Assembly (NCBI GenBank): GCA_051004015.1
Contig: JBPCKT010000150.1
Span: forward strand, 67,715-131,714
Direction: 5' to 3'
Length of the DNA stretch: 64,000 nucleotides
Origin: SXOA01 sp051004015
GTDB lineage: Bacteria > Planctomycetota > Planctomycetia > Pirellulales > Pirellulaceae
This document shows, one piece after another, positions 7,410 through 15,473 of the stretch; within the stretch, counting starts at the first letter, position 1, and the number at the start of each line of letters is the position of its first letter. Position numbers and translations under genes: made by a program. The notes below the pieces were generated by a model. The model saw only the letters and a list, made by a program, of their open reading frames with translations, had not been told where the DNA came from and did not search any database.

Positions 7410-8591
7410 CTAAGAGTCATTGGGCGCCGGCAGCCGGTCCGCCCTGGCTCCAAACTTCTTCGCGTAAATATCCACCAGGCTCTTGGGGCGGATGTCATAG
7501 CGGGGTTCCGTGGCGAAGTTGAGACGGGCGAGGGGGCGGAGGATGTCGCGGTCGACGCAGCGGATCAGCTCGGCCAGCTCCATGTGGCAGGCGCTGAGCG
7601 CGACGACGAACGGAATCCAGCGGCCGGAGAAACCGCTGCCGGAGGAGGAGGCCTGGATGATCTCCGGAGGGACTTCCAGAGCCTTCCAGATTTCCAGGTC
7701 CACGTCCTTCTTCCACATGAAGATGCTGGTGATGCCGGTCACTCCCTGCGGCGGCGAATAGTCGATGAGCTTGTGGCCGTCCTTGTCCCGGAGGAGCGGC
7801 AGCGTGAGGGCCCCGCCGGACATGCGGCTTTCGACGATGTCGCGGGCGATGTCTCGCCAGGCGACTTCCTTGCCGTCCACCGTCTGCACCTTGCGGTCGG
7901 GAGGATACCAAAAGATGTCCCCAATGTAGGCGTCCTTAATCATCCGCAGCCGCATGGTTTGCTTGACGCCGCTTTCCATCCATTTCTCGTACCAGGCGGG
8001 ATAGGCCCGGGCGAGCAGGGCGCAGCCGTAAGGGTTGCCGCACTCGGCATCGAAAGTGGCGACGAGCGCGCGAGGGGCGAGAACCTGCGTTTCATGGCGG
8101 GGAGAACCATTCAAGTCGCTCGGCATATTATTGGTTTGCTTGAGCACGAATCCCACCGGCTCTTCACCACTGACCAGGAGACGGACCGAACCAGCGGGAC
8201 GGTCGAGAAGCTGTTGGAATTCGACGAGGCCGGCGAATTTTCCCCGGTCGGCCAGGCGGTAGACCACCTCGAACGGCTGGAAACCGAAGAGCTTGGCCCG
8301 CAAGAGCTGGTGGCCGGCCGTCCCCCAGATGCGGTCCCATTGCGCTTGAACAAAGCGAACCATATCGCTCTGCTCGCCGGTCACCTCCACCTCGGCCGAC
8401 ATGAGCAGGCCATTGCGTGCACCGAGGCCGATGCGGACCTGGGGATCGTACCGCATCATGTCCGCCACATGCAGATTGAACGGCGGCAGTCCCGCCAGGT
8501 CCATCGGCATGGGATCGACGCGGGTGGGTTTGGGAGTCGCTGTGGAAGAGCGGGGGAGGAAGGCGTCGCGGAGGCGGGAGAAGAAGGACAT
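7410..8591 (-). CDS. Phage portal protein, DUF935 (Mu gp29-like)
   Basis: This 393-residue protein resembles the DUF935/Mu gp29-type portal family: an N-terminal region with DPQVRIGLGARNGLLMSAEVEV, a central AYPAWYEKW-ESGVKQ, and the IFMWKKDVDLEIWKALEVPPEIIQ and SGSGFSGRWIPF blocks typical of portal cores. Portal proteins form the dodecameric gate at one capsid vertex and dock terminase. It is the last gene of an isolated head module on the minus strand. The length is near the family's lower range (Mu gp29 is about 500 residues), and the C-terminal clip/crown seems shortened. No terminase gene is nearby. Confidence 0.75.
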   Translation of the reverse strand: MSFFSRLRDAFLPRSSTATPKPTRVDPMPMDLAGLPPFNLHVADMMRYDPQVRIGLGARNGLLMSAEVEVTGEQSDMVRFVQAQWDRIWGTAGHQLLRAKLFGFQPFEVVYRLADRGKFAGLVEFQQLLDRPAGSVRLLVSGEEPVGFVLKQTNNMPSDLNGSPRHETQVLAPRALVATFDAECGNPYGCALLARAYPAWYEKWMESGVKQTMRLRMIKDAYIGDIFWYPPDRKVQTVDGKEVAWRDIARDIVESRMSGGALTLPLLRDKDGHKLIDYSPPQGVTGITSIFMWKKDVDLEIWKALEVPPEIIQASSSGSGFSGRWIPFVVALSACHMELAELIRCVDRDILRPLARLNFATEPRYDIRPKSLVDIYAKKFGARADRLPAPNDS

Positions 8592-8659
8592 GGGATGGGC
8601 CTTTCAGGTGAGGGATGTTGGGGAAAAGTATTCTTGGCGGTGCGGAGGTTAGTGTTTTC

Positions 8660-8859
8660 AACGCAAAGGCGCGGAGGCGCGAAGGCGCAGAGAAGAAAGG
8701 CAAAGAGAGAGTGGATTTGGGACACGGAAAACGCGGAGGACACGGATTTGCAAGGAATCTGATTTCGACTTTGTCTGCCGTGTTCTCCGTGTCCCGAGAC
8801 CTCATTTTCCTTTCTTCTCTTCTCCTCTCTGCGCCTTTGCGTCTTCGCGCCTTTGCGTT
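8660..8859. repeat. Long nested imperfect inverted repeat
   Basis: The left arm (8660-8700, built from AACGCAAAGGCGCGGAGGCG) pairs with the right arm (8811-8859, ending CGCGCCTTTGCGTT). Inside is a second pair, GGACACGGAAAACGCGGAGG at 8720-8739 and TTCTCCGTGTCC near 8783-8794. The whole 200-bp element fills the gap between the portal and connector genes. It looks like a dispersed non-coding palindromic element; no transposase gene is present. Confidence 0.75.
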
Positions 8860-8876
8860 AAGTGGCAAGAACTCAT

Positions 8877-9341
8877 CTAAGGAGGTGAGCCGGTGCTGGT
8901 TTCATCGACGCGGAAGACTTTGTCACTGCCGCCGGTGAGGTCCACGGCGAAGTTGCTAACTGTGGGAATGTTTTCCACGCTCTCATTCGCCTGCGGGACT
9001 TTCAATCGGCCCGCGGCGATATCGAAGAGGTCGCTCATCAGGCCGTCGTACTGCAATTGGAATGGCACTGGGGCGCTGCTGCCGCGGCGGATGGAAAGGA
9101 GGTAGGCGGCGATGGCGGCGTTCGCATCGCGGCACCAGGTGTTGGTGGCGAGGTCCGACAGGACGTAGCGCTCTTCGAGGTAGGCATTCATCCGCTCGGC
9201 GGCCCGCTGGATAGCGCGAGTGATGTAGCCCTCTTCCGTGGCGGAGAGAGTGCCGCTCGTATCGTCGTCCACGCTCGCCAGGACTGCAGCGGCGGTCCAA
9301 AGAGCTTCGATATCGGCTTTGAGGCAGTAGGTTTGGGGCAT
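8877..9341 (-). CDS. DUF1320-like head-tail connector (Mu gp36-like)
   Basis: This 154-residue protein has the helical pattern of DUF1320/gp36 adaptor proteins: a start with a 'Y.L..DI..L' motif, the acidic EGYITRAIQRAAERMNAYLEERY segment resembling 'I..AL..AS..IDSYL..RY', and an RDANAAIAAYLLSIRRG helix. Such proteins sit beneath the portal. Its position next to a DUF935-type portal supports the call. The C-terminal 40 residues are polar and unassigned. The start is the ATG in MPQTYCLKADIEALW; no strong ribosome-binding site precedes it. Confidence 0.68.
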   Translation of the reverse strand: MPQTYCLKADIEALWTAAAVLASVDDDTSGTLSATEEGYITRAIQRAAERMNAYLEERYVLSDLATNTWCRDANAAIAAYLLSIRRGSSAPVPFQLQYDGLMSDLFDIAAGRLKVPQANESVENIPTVSNFAVDLTGGSDKVFRVDETSTGSPP

Positions 9342-9383
9342 GGGAATTGGGGGGGCTAGAGGATGGAAGACGTATCAGGAAAT

Positions 9384-9475
9384 TGAATGACGAAACTCGA
9401 ATGGCGAATGACGAGTGGAAGAGGAGCAGAATCGGATTCTGAATTCGCCATTCGGCATTCGAATTTCGTCATTTC
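9384..9475. repeat. Dispersed ATTCGTCATTCG-type inverted repeat
   Basis: GAATGACGAAACTCGAATGGCGAATGACGA (left, 9384-9414, given here in two parts: GAATGACGAAACTCG and AATGGCGAATGACGA) is mirrored by TTCGCCATTCGGCATTC and GAATTTCGTCATT (9444-9473). Related single copies occur at 53907-53935 and 57093-57125, so this is a dispersed family. It lies between the connector and capsid genes. Confidence 0.7.
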
Positions 9476-9541
9476 TGTTCGGTCCCGCCGTCTTGCGAAC
9501 GGCTGGGACCTGTAACGATTGCTACTTGTTGTGGAAACCGG

Positions 9542-10660
9542 CTAGTACGACCCGCCGGTGATCAGTCCATAGGCGACCGCGCTCGGGGTATAGAGCACGG
9601 GGATGCCATTGAAGACCGCGCTGAGGTTCCAGCCGCTGGGGTCGTGCGTTGGATAGGCGAACGGATAGAAGCCGAACCGTTCGGCTTTCACGCCGCCGGG
9701 CCCTTCGGTGACGACTTCGCTCCCTTCCAGGTACTGCACCCAGCGGGCGGAGGGTTGCGGCAGGAAAACGGCGTGGGTATCCGGGACCAGCTTGGTGAAG
9801 ACCTCGCTGGAGCCGTTCCAGATTTCCAGTCCGTAGTCCACGATGTGAAACGTGACCCAGGGGATTGCCCGCAGGATGGCGGAGAATTCCCCGTGGCCGA
9901 CGCGGCGGAGCGATTCGAACACCACGTTCGACGAGCCGCCTTGCGCTTGCACCTTGAGGTTGTTCACGATGTACTGCCAGCCCGTGCCGGACAGAACAAC
10001 GTGCGCCAGGCCCATTCCCGTGAGCTGCACCATCGCCGTATTGATGTTCTGCAGGTGCCGGGGAATGTCGGTGCTGGTCGTCGCCCAATCGGCGTTCAAG
10101 ATATTGCCGGCACCGAGCATGTTGAGCTGCGTCTTGTTGCCGGCGGGAATCTTGAAGTCGACGACGTCCTCGCCGCCGGAGAATCCGTGCCGCAGCTCGT
10201 CACCATCGTTGGTGTAGGTGTAGGTGCCGCGGAACATGGCAGCGGTCTGGAACTCGATGAGGTTGGTGAACCGCTGGGCGAGATAGACTTCCTGATGGGT
10301 CAGGTAGTTTTCTCCCTCATGGTCCAGCCGCGAGTCCGGTCCGCCGATGCCGCGGCGATTGAGCAGGTCTTCATCGAGCAAGGGAATCGTTTCGGCTGCC
10401 CGAGGGAAAGTTCCCGTCTGGTCGCTGACCCTCTGCGCCTTTTGCCGGCTGGAGGCTTGACCGCCGACGCGGGCCGAAGCGACCTTGCGGGTATTGTTGA
10501 AAATGTCCCAGGCGTAGTTGCGGCCCGATTGCCGGCGGACGTTGCCGCTGGAAAGGCCCCACCCCAGAAGTTTCTGGAGCGCGGTCCCCGGCAGGTCGAG
10601 CTGCGAGATTGCCTTGAGGATGGTCTTGGGAGCCAAGACCTGAGCGGTGCTGAGTGACAT
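9542..10660 (-). CDS. Phage major capsid protein (gpE-like, HK97 fold)
   Basis: This 372-residue protein has the layout of lambda gpE-type major capsid proteins: an N-terminal arm, a GRNYAWDIFNNTRKVASARVGGQ segment, the LTHQEVYLAQRFTNLIEFQTAAMFRGTYTY helix (spine/E-loop region), and a C-terminal A-domain with HAVFLPQPSARWVQYLEG and YPFAYPTHDPSGWNL. It would assemble the icosahedral shell. GGAG precedes the ATG at about 9 bases. The reading frame is full length and undisturbed, which argues against simple decay. The family assignment comes from pattern and context. Confidence 0.75.
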   Translation of the reverse strand: MSLSTAQVLAPKTILKAISQLDLPGTALQKLLGWGLSSGNVRRQSGRNYAWDIFNNTRKVASARVGGQASSRQKAQRVSDQTGTFPRAAETIPLLDEDLLNRRGIGGPDSRLDHEGENYLTHQEVYLAQRFTNLIEFQTAAMFRGTYTYTNDGDELRHGFSGGEDVVDFKIPAGNKTQLNMLGAGNILNADWATTSTDIPRHLQNINTAMVQLTGMGLAHVVLSGTGWQYIVNNLKVQAQGGSSNVVFESLRRVGHGEFSAILRAIPWVTFHIVDYGLEIWNGSSEVFTKLVPDTHAVFLPQPSARWVQYLEGSEVVTEGPGGVKAERFGFYPFAYPTHDPSGWNLSAVFNGIPVLYTPSAVAYGLITGGSY

Positions 10661-10717
10661 GGTTCTTCTCCGAATTTAAGTGTGTGAAAAAAAGGAAGTA
10701 CGTTGCGTTGTTCAAGG

Positions 10718-10832
10718 GGACAGGAGACAGGGAACAGGAAACAGCAGACGGTCGTTGGAGATTCTGATGTCTCCTGCTCCCTGTCTCCTGTCCCACTTCC
10801 CCAGCCCCAAGTCCCCAGCCCCTAGCCCCTGC
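10718..10832. repeat. GGAGACAGG inverted repeat and CCCCAGTCCCC tract
   Basis: GGACAGGAGACAGGGAACAGG (left arm, 10719-10739) is mirrored by CTGCTCCCTGTCTCCTGTCC (10776-10795). A C-rich run of CCCCAGCCCCAAG/TCCCCAGCCCC units follows to 10832. The same CCCCAGT-type units recur at 11715-11755 and flank ribBA at 60591-60753. The element fills the gap between the capsid and decoration genes. Confidence 0.65.
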
Positions 10833-10833
10833 C

Positions 10834-11616
10834 TTACGACACCGTCGCGGTCGTCCCACCGAGGTTGCTGACAATCCAGGCCAGCGTGTCGGTATCGGTG
10901 TACACGCACTCGACGAGGGCGTGGCTGCCGATTTTTTGGCTGGCGGTGGAGAAGGCGACGGACGTGGCGGCGGCACTATTCTTGTGAATGATGTCGCTGC
11001 CACCGGACGAAATGGTCAGGTCGGCATTGGCCATCTGGAAGAACCGGAAGGCCAGGCCGTTCTGCTTGGTCGGCAGAGTGAACGAGACCGCTGCCGATGC
11101 CAGGAAGAGCAGGCCGTTGTCCGTGGCAGTGACGACGTAGTTGGCCGACTTGCGGTAGATGCCGCGCGGATGCATCAGCACTCCCAGGCTGGCATTCAGA
11201 TCGCGGTCGAAGACGAACCGTCCCGCCAGTTGCTGCTTGGCCCGCAAATCGAGGCCCAGCAGCTCGCCTTGCTTGAGAAACCCGTGAACGAGCATCTGGG
11301 TGAAGCGATCGGCAGCCGTGCCGCCGACGAGCATGTTCTGGTGTTTCTCCAGGATGCCCAGGGCAATCTGCCGGCCGTCATTGGCATCCCCCTTGTAGGT
11401 CTGGGCCTTCCCGGTGGCATCGGCCAGGGCCAGCACATTGCCGCCGCGGACCGTCGTGGTCGGCGTGTTGCCGCTATCGACCGTCGCGGCGTCGATGGTG
11501 ATTTTCTTGGTGGCGATGAGGTCCTGGCCATGACGGCCGGCCCACCACACCTGGGTTTCTTCGCCGTCCCGCTGGGTGCCGACGCCCGGAACATTGCCGG
11601 TAGTGAATTCAGACAT
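10834..11616 (-). CDS. Head decoration-like protein
   Basis: The 260-residue protein has an N-terminal part (about 30-125) resembling the lambda gpD/head-decoration fold: KKITIDAATVDSGNTPTT, GNVLALADATGKAQ and DGRQIALGILEKHQNMLVGG match the pattern of a cement protein whose 'G.ALGIL' strand leads to an anchoring loop. The C-terminal half (about 150-260), with Ala/Ser/Thr-rich beta segments, is extra and may be an added surface domain. AAGGAG lies about 9 bases before the ATG. Its place directly upstream of the capsid gene supports the role; the C-terminal part has no recognised homology. Confidence 0.6.
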   Translation of the reverse strand: MSEFTTGNVPGVGTQRDGEETQVWWAGRHGQDLIATKKITIDAATVDSGNTPTTTVRGGNVLALADATGKAQTYKGDANDGRQIALGILEKHQNMLVGGTAADRFTQMLVHGFLKQGELLGLDLRAKQQLAGRFVFDRDLNASLGVLMHPRGIYRKSANYVVTATDNGLLFLASAAVSFTLPTKQNGLAFRFFQMANADLTISSGGSDIIHKNSAAATSVAFSTASQKIGSHALVECVYTDTDTLAWIVSNLGGTTATVS

Positions 11617-11654
11617 GGGTAACTCCTTGTGAAAATGGAAATGAAACTGGTTTG

Positions 11655-11755
11655 GATAACTCGTGGGGCTCGGGGTTCGGGTCTCGGAACTCGGGTGGAA
11701 TTGTGGTGCTTGCCTTTCCCCAGTCCCCAGCCCCTAGCCCCCAGCCCCGTCTTTT
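11655..11755. repeat. CGGGGTTCGGGTCTCGG / CCCCAGTCCCC tract
   Basis: The gap between the decoration and scaffold-like genes holds a G-rich segment (ACTCGTGGGGCTCGGGGTTC and GGGTCTCGGAACTCGGG, 11659-11696) followed by a C-rich segment of CCCCAGTCCCCAGCCCCTAG type (11718-11750). The two can pair loosely. The C-rich part belongs to the same family as 10797-10832 and 60591-60753. Confidence 0.6.
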
Positions 11756-12248
11756 AGCTCTGCCCCCCAAACGCACTCCGCGAAAGCTGCTCGCGGGCGA
11801 TGCGCTCGGCCTGATCGTCGGTCATCTGGTTCGCGTCCCCGGTGAAGAAGACGTCGCCGGCAGGATGCTCCGGCTGCGCGAGCGAAGTGGCATCTAGCCG
11901 CAGTTGCGGTGGAATGGACTCTTCGAGGATTGCCAGGGCGTCTGCGGCCCGGATGAGCGGCTGCGAATCGGTCGCGGCCGGCGTGGAATCGCCTTCGAGC
12001 AGCGCCGACAGCCGGTCCCGCATGCCGCGGGAGAGGCTGCTGGAATGGCGAATCCGCTCGCTGAGCTTGTGGCGTTCCGCGGCCGCTTGAGTGTCGATTT
12101 CACTGGCTTGGGAAGGTGCCGGCTCCGCGCCGTCGAAACTGGGCTCACCCAGTCTCTCCGCCGGGGCAACGTCAGTCGCCGCTTCGGCCGGCAGTGGCGG
12201 CTGGTCCGGGCGGACCTCGGTAGTGGTGGGTTCAAGCGTGGTGATCAT
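11754..12248 (-). CDS. Scaffold-like phage head protein (putative)
   Basis: The 164-residue product starts at ATG 12248 (MITTLEPTT), with CAGGAG about 11 bases upstream; the frame is open to 12299. The protein is acidic, Pro/Ala/Glu-rich in the first 70 residues and helical afterwards (RHKLSERIRHSSSLSRGMRDRLSALLEG), with a C-terminal MTDDQAERIAREQLSR helix. It has no hydrophobic core or catalytic motif. Position upstream of decoration and capsid genes, charge and helical content suggest a scaffold or the C-terminal remnant of a protease-scaffold protein. This is inference; no family was recognised. Confidence 0.45.
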   Translation of the reverse strand: MITTLEPTTTEVRPDQPPLPAEAATDVAPAERLGEPSFDGAEPAPSQASEIDTQAAAERHKLSERIRHSSSLSRGMRDRLSALLEGDSTPAATDSQPLIRAADALAILEESIPPQLRLDATSLAQPEHPAGDVFFTGDANQMTDDQAERIAREQLSRSAFGGQS

Positions 12249-12573
12249 GTGCAGATGCTCCTGAAAAGAGAAATGTGCGTGACGTATTCGCGTCGTCATC
12301 GTGTGTAACTATTCACGAAATAGGTTGTCACAGTCAAGTACTACAACATAAGATTTATCAAAATAGTTGCAAGCGAGTACGGCGTAACGGTTTGCGAAGA
12401 GCGAAATTGACGTAAGTCCAATAGTGAACAGATGAGTCTTTACCGCGGGTGGGCGCCGCCGGGGCTTTTTGGGGCTCGGGAAGCCAAAATCGGGGCCGCC
12501 CACCGGCCCGGATGTTTCCCGCTGTTTTCCGACTAGAATGAGTCCGCCAACCCTTTTTCCGCGAGACTCCACC
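12249..12573. other. AT-richer divergent intergenic region
   Basis: About 325 bases between the minus-strand scaffold-like gene and plus-strand dacB. Bases 12300-12420 are clearly richer in A+T than the surroundings and contain the candidate promoter listed separately. The part next to dacB is GC-rich. No gene is supported here. Confidence 0.6.
12343..12370 (-). promoter_or_regulatory. Candidate sigma-70 promoter for the capsid module
   Basis: On the minus strand, TTGCAA (12370-12365) is followed after 16 bases by TATGTT (12348-12343), about 95 bases before the scaffold-like ATG. Both hexamers match the sigma-70 consensus at 4 of 6 positions, and the segment is locally AT-rich. This is a motif reading only. 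Confidence 0.3.
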
Positions 12574-14163
12574 ATGAGCTGTTCCCGTTATCTGTTCCAT
12601 GTCGCCTTCGGATGCGTCGCCTGGCTGCTGTGTACGGCCGATTTGCCGCTGCTTGCCGAGGACAAGCCTGACGCCCAGCAAGACCCGCTGGCCGCGAAGA
12701 TTCACGAGCTGACGCGGGCCCCGCATTACCGGCACGCTCACTGGGGCCTGCTGTTCCTCGACCTCAAGTCGGGCGAGGTCCTTTACCAGGAGAACGCCGA
12801 CAAGCTCTTCGCCCCGGCTTCGGTGACGAAGTGCTATACCGTCGCCACTGCGCTCGATGCGCTCGGAGCGGATTACCGCTTCCGCACGCCGGTCTATCGC
12901 CGGGGCGAAGTGAACGAAGCGGGAGAGCTCAACGGAGATTTAATCCTGGTGGCGAGCGGCGACCTGACGATGGGTGGACGGACAACGGAGAAGGGGAAGA
13001 TTGCCTTCACGAACTCCGACCACACTTATGCCACGTTCAGCGAAGACGCCGCCCTCACGCCGCAAGACCCGCTCGCCGGCCTGAATGAAATCGCCCGCCA
13101 AATCGCGGCTGCGGGAATCAAGAAAGTGAGCGGCAACTTGCTGATCGATGATCGGCTCTTTGAACACGCCGAAGGGAGCGGGAGCGGGCCGGGGAACCTG
13201 ACGCCCATCATCGTCAACGACAACGTCCTCGATTTTCTCATCGAGCCGACGGAACCCGGCCAGCCGGCGAAGGTCACGGTCCGGCCCCAGACCGGCCTCT
13301 ACGACATCCAGCTCGACATGCAGACCGTGGAATCCGGCGGCAAGGTGGAAACCTGGATCCGCGTTGAAAACAACAAGCTGACGCTCCGCGGCAAGATTCC
13401 CGCCGGCCGTGCCCCGCTGGTGCGAATCTATGAAGTTCCCGATCCGGCCGGCTGGGCGCGGTCGCTCCTCATCGAGGCCCTGGAGCGAGCGGGCGTGGAA
13501 GTCTCCGCGGGGATTGCCATCCGGCATCCCGAGGTCAAATTGCCCTCCAAGGAAGATATCGAGAAGCTCACCCGCGTCGCGCAGCTCGAATCACCACCGT
13601 TTTCCGAGAACGCCCGGCTGGTCCTGAAAGTCAGCCACAACCTCCACGCCAGCACCCTGCCGCTCATCGTCGCTGCCCATAACGGCAAACGGACGTTGGC
13701 GGATGGGCTTACTCTGGAACGGGCCTTCCTGCAAAAAGCCGGCGTCGAAGCGGACGCCATCTCTTTCGGCGGCGGAGCGGGCGGCTCGCGGGCGGACTAC
13801 GTCACTCCCAAAGCAACCGTCGAGTTGCTCGTTGCCATGACCGCCCGCAAGGATTTCGCGCTCTACGAACGGGCCATGCCTTCGCTGGGCGTGGACGGCA
13901 CGCTGGCCAAGAGCATCCGCCAAGACAGTCCGGCCCGAGACAAGGTCCATGCCAAAACGGGCACGCTCCTGTGGGACGACCTGCTGCAAGGCAACTCGCT
14001 CCTCACCAGCAAGGCCCTCGCCGGCTACATGACCACCGCCAAGGGCCGCAAGCTCGCCTTCGCCGCCTTCGTCAACGGCGTCCATCTCCGGGATGGCATC
14101 GACACCAAGAAGATCGGTGGAGATTTGGGGAAGCTGGCGGAGATTGTGTATCTGGAACAATAG
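12574..14163 (+). CDS. dacB: D-alanyl-D-alanine carboxypeptidase/endopeptidase (PBP4, S13 family)
   Basis: The 529-residue product starts at ATG 12574, chosen because it begins a signal peptide (SRYLFHVAFGCVAWLLCTADLPLLAED). The S13 motifs are present: SVTK with nucleophile Ser83 and Lys86, SHN (in LKVSHNLHAST) and KTG (in HAKTGTLL near the C-terminus). The large insert between SxxK and SxN typical of PBP4 is present. The enzyme trims or cleaves peptidoglycan peptides in the periplasm, which fits the evidence that planctomycetes make peptidoglycan. It is transcribed alone, converging on sucB with only 8 bases between stops. Confidence 0.93.
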   Translation: MSCSRYLFHVAFGCVAWLLCTADLPLLAEDKPDAQQDPLAAKIHELTRAPHYRHAHWGLLFLDLKSGEVLYQENADKLFAPASVTKCYTVATALDALGADYRFRTPVYRRGEVNEAGELNGDLILVASGDLTMGGRTTEKGKIAFTNSDHTYATFSEDAALTPQDPLAGLNEIARQIAAAGIKKVSGNLLIDDRLFEHAEGSGSGPGNLTPIIVNDNVLDFLIEPTEPGQPAKVTVRPQTGLYDIQLDMQTVESGGKVETWIRVENNKLTLRGKIPAGRAPLVRIYEVPDPAGWARSLLIEALERAGVEVSAGIAIRHPEVKLPSKEDIEKLTRVAQLESPPFSENARLVLKVSHNLHASTLPLIVAAHNGKRTLADGLTLERAFLQKAGVEADAISFGGGAGGSRADYVTPKATVELLVAMTARKDFALYERAMPSLGVDGTLAKSIRQDSPARDKVHAKTGTLLWDDLLQGNSLLTSKALAGYMTTAKGRKLAFAAFVNGVHLRDGIDTKKIGGDLGKLAEIVYLEQ

Positions 14164-14171
14164 CGAATCAA

Positions 14172-15473
14172 TCATACCTCCACGAGCATCCTCGCCGGCT
14201 CTTCAATGGCCTCTTTGATTCGTCGCAGGAAAAGGACCGCCTGGCGGCCATCAATCAGGCGATGGTCGTAAGTGAGGGCGACGTACATCATGGGGGCCAG
14301 GACAATCTGGCCGGCACGGCCGATCGGGCGCTCCTGGATGGAGTGCATGCCCAGCACGCCACTTTGCGGCGGGTTCACAATCGGCGTGGAGAGCAGCGAG
14401 CCGAAGACGCCGCCGTTGGTGAGGGTGAACGTGCCGCCGGTCAGCTCGTGGGGCTGCAGCTTGTTCTCTTCGGCCCGCCTGGCGAAATCGGCGATGGCCT
14501 GCTCCGTTTCCGCAAAGCTCAGCCACTGGGCGTCCTTCAGCACCGGCACCACGAGCCCCTTGGTGGCTCCGATGGCGACGCCGATGTGGTAAACATGATG
14601 ATAGACCACCTGGTCCTCGCCCCGGATTTCCGCATTGATCTCCGGGAACTGGCGGAGGGCGTCGATAGCGGCCTTCACGAAGAACGACATGAACCCGAGC
14701 TTGATGCCGTAGCGTTTGGTAAACCGTTCGCCGTGCTCCTTGCGTAGAGCGATGACGGCAGACATATCAATCTCGTTGAAGGTCGTTAGTAAGGCGGCGG
14801 TATGCTGGGCCTCCACTAGGCGCTGCGCGATGCGGCGGCGGATAAGACTCATTCGGCGGACATCTTCGGCGGGCACTTCGCTTGGGCCCTCCTCGGAAGG
14901 GGCCGCGACGAGCTCTTTTGATTCGGTCGTTGATTTTTCCTTAGTCGGAGACTGGTCCGAAGGCTCGGCCTGCTCCCCATGTTCCACGTGCCGGAGGACG
15001 TCTTCGCGGCGGAGACGTTCGCCGGAGGCTTCGACATCCTTGGGCGAGAGATGGTGCTCGCGAAGGGCGCGGCGGGCGGAGGGGGTGATGGGAAGCGATT
15101 GGTCTTTGGCGACAGGTTCCGTGACCGGCGGCACGGGGCTCTCTTCCTGCGACTTAACTTTTGTTTCAGGCGGCGACTTTGGCTTTGTCTCCGCCTTCGG
15201 TTTCGCTTCCGCCTTCGCGTCCCCAGGCTTTCCGTTTCCTTCCTGGATGTACCCGATGACTTCCCCGACCGAGACAGTTTCCCCGTCTTGTTTCAGAATC
15301 TTCTCCAGCACGCCCGAACGGGGAGCAGGGACCTCCAGCGAGGCCTTGTCGGTTTCCAGTTCAACGACGCTCTGGTCTTCCTCGACCGAGTCGCCCGCCT
15401 TCTTCAGCCAGCGACCGATTTGGACTTCCTGAACCGATTCGCCGACGGCGGGTATTTTGAGCTCGATGGGCAT
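14172..15473 (-). CDS. sucB: Dihydrolipoyllysine-residue succinyltransferase (2-oxoglutarate dehydrogenase E2)
   Basis: This 433-residue E2 protein has an N-terminal lipoyl domain (1-77; lipoylated Lys43 in ETDKAS), a Lys/Glu/Pro-rich linker, a peripheral-subunit-binding domain (about 125-162, ITPSARRALREHHLSP) and a catalytic domain ending with YDHRLIDGRQAV, where His404 and Asp408 are the active-site residues. It transfers succinyl groups to CoA in the TCA cycle. The start PAVGESVQEVQIGRW is diagnostic of the OdhB/SucB type rather than pyruvate E2. The E1 and E3 genes are not in this window. Confidence 0.93.
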   Translation of the reverse strand: MPIELKIPAVGESVQEVQIGRWLKKAGDSVEEDQSVVELETDKASLEVPAPRSGVLEKILKQDGETVSVGEVIGYIQEGNGKPGDAKAEAKPKAETKPKSPPETKVKSQEESPVPPVTEPVAKDQSLPITPSARRALREHHLSPKDVEASGERLRREDVLRHVEHGEQAEPSDQSPTKEKSTTESKELVAAPSEEGPSEVPAEDVRRMSLIRRRIAQRLVEAQHTAALLTTFNEIDMSAVIALRKEHGERFTKRYGIKLGFMSFFVKAAIDALRQFPEINAEIRGEDQVVYHHVYHIGVAIGATKGLVVPVLKDAQWLSFAETEQAIADFARRAEENKLQPHELTGGTFTLTNGGVFGSLLSTPIVNPPQSGVLGMHSIQERPIGRAGQIVLAPMMYVALTYDHRLIDGRQAVLFLRRIKEAIEEPARMLVEV

